This document shows, piece after piece, positions 62,938-64,000 of a stretch of 64,000 nucleotides of DNA. The notes beneath the pieces are model-generated. The model had not been told where the DNA came from and searched no databases. It was given only the letters and a program-made list of their open reading frames with translations. The stretch is from contig JACKLQ010000001.1 in the NCBI GenBank assembly GCA_024235835.1, positions 434,001 to 498,000 on the forward strand, read 5' to 3'. The translations under genes were made by a program, and so were the position numbers. The DNA comes from Thiobacillus sp. (GTDB lineage: Bacteria; Pseudomonadota; Gammaproteobacteria; Burkholderiales; Thiobacillaceae). The stretch's first letter is position 1. Every line of letters starts with the position of its first letter.

Positions 62938-63753
62938 ATGAATAAATCGCTCATCATTTTCGGCATCGTCAACATAACCTCGGACAGTTTCTCCGATGGA
63001 GGCCGGTATCTGGCGCCAGACGCAGCCATTGCGCAGGCGCGTAAGCTGATGGCCGAGGGGGCAGATGTGATCGACCTCGGTCCGGCATCCAGCAATCCCG
63101 ACGCCGCGCCTGTTTCGTCCGACACAGAAATCGCGCGTATCGCGCCGGTGCTGGACGCGCTCAAGGCAGATGGCATTCCCGTCTCGCTCGACAGTTATCA
63201 ACCCGCGACGCAAGCCTATGCCTTGTCGCGTGGTGTGGCCTATCTCAATGATATTCGCGGTTTTCCAGACGCTGCGTTCTATCCGCAATTGGCGAAATCA
63301 TCTGCCAAACTCGTCGTTATGCATTCGGTGCAAGACGGGCAGGCAGATCGGCGCGAGGCACCCGCTGGCGACATCATGGATCACATTGCGGCGTTCTTTG
63401 ACGCGCGCATCGCGGCGCTGACGGGTGCCGGTATCAAACGCAACCGCCTTGTCCTTGATCCCGGCATGGGGTTTTTTCTGGGGGCTGCTCCCGAAACCTC
63501 GCTCTCGGTGCTGGCGCGGTTCGATGAATTGCGGCTGCGCTTCGATTTGCCGGTGCTTCTGTCTGTTTCGCGCAAATCCTTTCTGCGCGCGCTCACAGGC
63601 CGTGGTCCGGGGGATGTCGGGGCCGCGACACTCGCTGCAGAGCTTGCCGCCGCCGCAGGTGGAGCTGACTTCATCCGCACACACGAGCCGCGCCCCTTGC
63701 GCGACGGGCTGGCGGTATTGGCGGCGCTGAAAGAAACCGCAAGAATTCGTTAA
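62938..63753 (+). CDS. sul2: sulfonamide-resistant dihydropteroate synthase Sul2
   Basis: 271 aa, full length. It replaces the chromosomal DHPS step of folate synthesis (pABA plus pterin diphosphate) with an enzyme that discriminates against sulfonamides. It opens 'MNKSLIIFGIVNITSDSFSDG'; 'VSLDSYQP', 'NDIRGFPDAA', 'VLDPGMGFFLG' and 'VSRKSFLR' are the pterin/pABA-site blocks. As far as I can recall it is identical to the widespread Sul2. The Phe-containing 'GMGFFLG' loop differs from the ordinary DHPS 'GFGFGK' form. Base and codon use differ from the host genes, consistent with transfer. Confidence 0.97.
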   Translation: MNKSLIIFGIVNITSDSFSDGGRYLAPDAAIAQARKLMAEGADVIDLGPASSNPDAAPVSSDTEIARIAPVLDALKADGIPVSLDSYQPATQAYALSRGVAYLNDIRGFPDAAFYPQLAKSSAKLVVMHSVQDGQADRREAPAGDIMDHIAAFFDARIAALTGAGIKRNRLVLDPGMGFFLGAAPETSLSVLARFDELRLRFDLPVLLSVSRKSFLRALTGRGPGDVGAATLAAELAAAAGGADFIRTHEPRPLRDGLAVLAALKETARIR

Positions 63754-63839
63754 CTGCACATTCGGGATATTTCTCTATATTCGCGGTTCAGCAGGCATGT
63801 CCCCTTTGAGGGCGACCCGACGACAGGATAATCGACCTT

Positions 63840-64000
63840 ATGGTGCGCAAATATTTCGGCACAGACGGTATTCGTGGCAAAGCCAACGAAGGCGCGATGA
63901 CGGCGGAAACCGCCTTGCGCGTCGGCATGGCGGCTGGCCGTGTCTTTCGTCGCGGTGACCACCGCCATCGTGTCGTGATCGGCAAGGATACGCGCCTGTC
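63840..64000 (+). CDS. glmM: phosphoglucosamine mutase GlmM, N-terminal part (cut by window end)
   Basis: It begins 'MVRKYFGTDGIRGKANEGAM', the standard GlmM opening, and runs 53 codons to the window edge. The enzyme makes glucosamine-1-phosphate for cell-wall synthesis. In ISCR2-linked sul2 units the copy downstream of sul2 is a truncated remnant (glmM'), so this is probably not the host's working gene. The 86-base gap after sul2 keeps the order of the donor chromosome, in which folP and glmM are neighbours. Confidence 0.88.
   Translation, partial: MVRKYFGTDGIRGKANEGAMTAETALRVGMAAGRVFRRGDHRHRVVIGKDTRL

Larger units (their letters stand above)
62631..64000. mobile_element. left end of a GIsul2-like genomic island (runs off the window)
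   Basis: Junction with guaA core at 62631. Then 62649-62937 has no gene: it is AT-rich up to about 62760, followed by a segment ending ATTATTATTATAGAAGCCCC directly before sul2, as in RSF1010 and other known sul2 contexts (recollection). sul2 and truncated glmM follow in the order typical of the ISCR2-linked sul2 unit. Integration at guaA and carriage of sul2 match GIsul2. ISCR2 transposase, integrase and the right end are outside the window. Confidence 0.8.

Noticed and set aside
62937..64000. sul2-glmM as the host's own folP-glmM locus
   Set aside because: The sequence is the mobile Sul2, the upstream segment is the mobile context, and the unit abuts a guaA attachment site.

Overview
This is a GC-rich (roughly 65 percent by eye) chromosomal segment of a betaproteobacterium. 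The genes pointing that way are prfB with its frameshift, lysS, gyrA, icd, clpS-clpA, mfd, the PEP synthase/PpsR pair and a LysR-controlled Rnf cluster, together with GC-rich coding style. A Rhodocyclales- or Nitrosomonadales-like denitrifier is my best guess from gene content, but no rRNA gene is present to confirm it. The last 1.4 kb is foreign: it is the sul2 end of a GIsul2-like genomic island sitting on the 3' end of guaA.

Layout. 1-7.3 kb: tail of a DUF4010 membrane protein, prfB, a small membrane protein, recQ, an exported protein, lysS and a HepT/MntA toxin-antitoxin pair. 7.3-11.3 kb: a moxR-DUF58-transglutaminase operon. 11.3-14.2 kb: a STAS protein and a copper P-type ATPase. 14.4-19.6 kb: a TetR-controlled export operon (adaptor, FtsX permease, ABC ATPase, outer-membrane factor) with a visible promoter-operator. 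19.8-27.4 kb: GIDE/EF-hand and LemA proteins, gyrA, an amidohydrolase, nhaA and an rRNA pseudouridine synthase. 27.4-38.2 kb: icd, a cold-shock gene, clpS-clpA, a DUF1015 protein, a YihY-cNMP-binding fusion and mfd. 38.3-42.6 kb: an HDOD histidine kinase and a REC-PAS-GGDEF-EAL protein.

42.6-58.6 kb is the most notable region. One long minus-strand cluster reads rnfB - nifJ - rnfC - (unknown 216 aa) - rnfD - rnfG - rnfE - rnfA - (64 aa Cys-rich membrane protein) - ppsA. It faces a divergent LysR gene, and ppsR (the PEP synthase kinase/phosphorylase) follows the LysR gene. Together these look like a module for ferredoxin-driven pyruvate metabolism: Rnf couples NADH and ion gradient to ferredoxin, NifJ interconverts acetyl-CoA and pyruvate, PpsA makes PEP, and PpsR switches PpsA. 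The direction of flux is inference. Purine/pyrimidine-rich inverted repeats lie inside the cluster, and two of them are translated as C-terminal tails of RnfG and RnfE.

58.6-62.6 kb: a SPOUT RNA methyltransferase, a GYF-like/pentapeptide-repeat membrane protein, a probable minus-strand small RNA with an anti-Shine-Dalgarno-like CU tract and a strong terminator, and an EF-G paralogue. At 62,631 the final codons of guaA (reading TIEWE-stop on the minus strand) mark the island boundary. sul2 and a truncated glmM run off the window. No rRNA, tRNA or CRISPR array was found.
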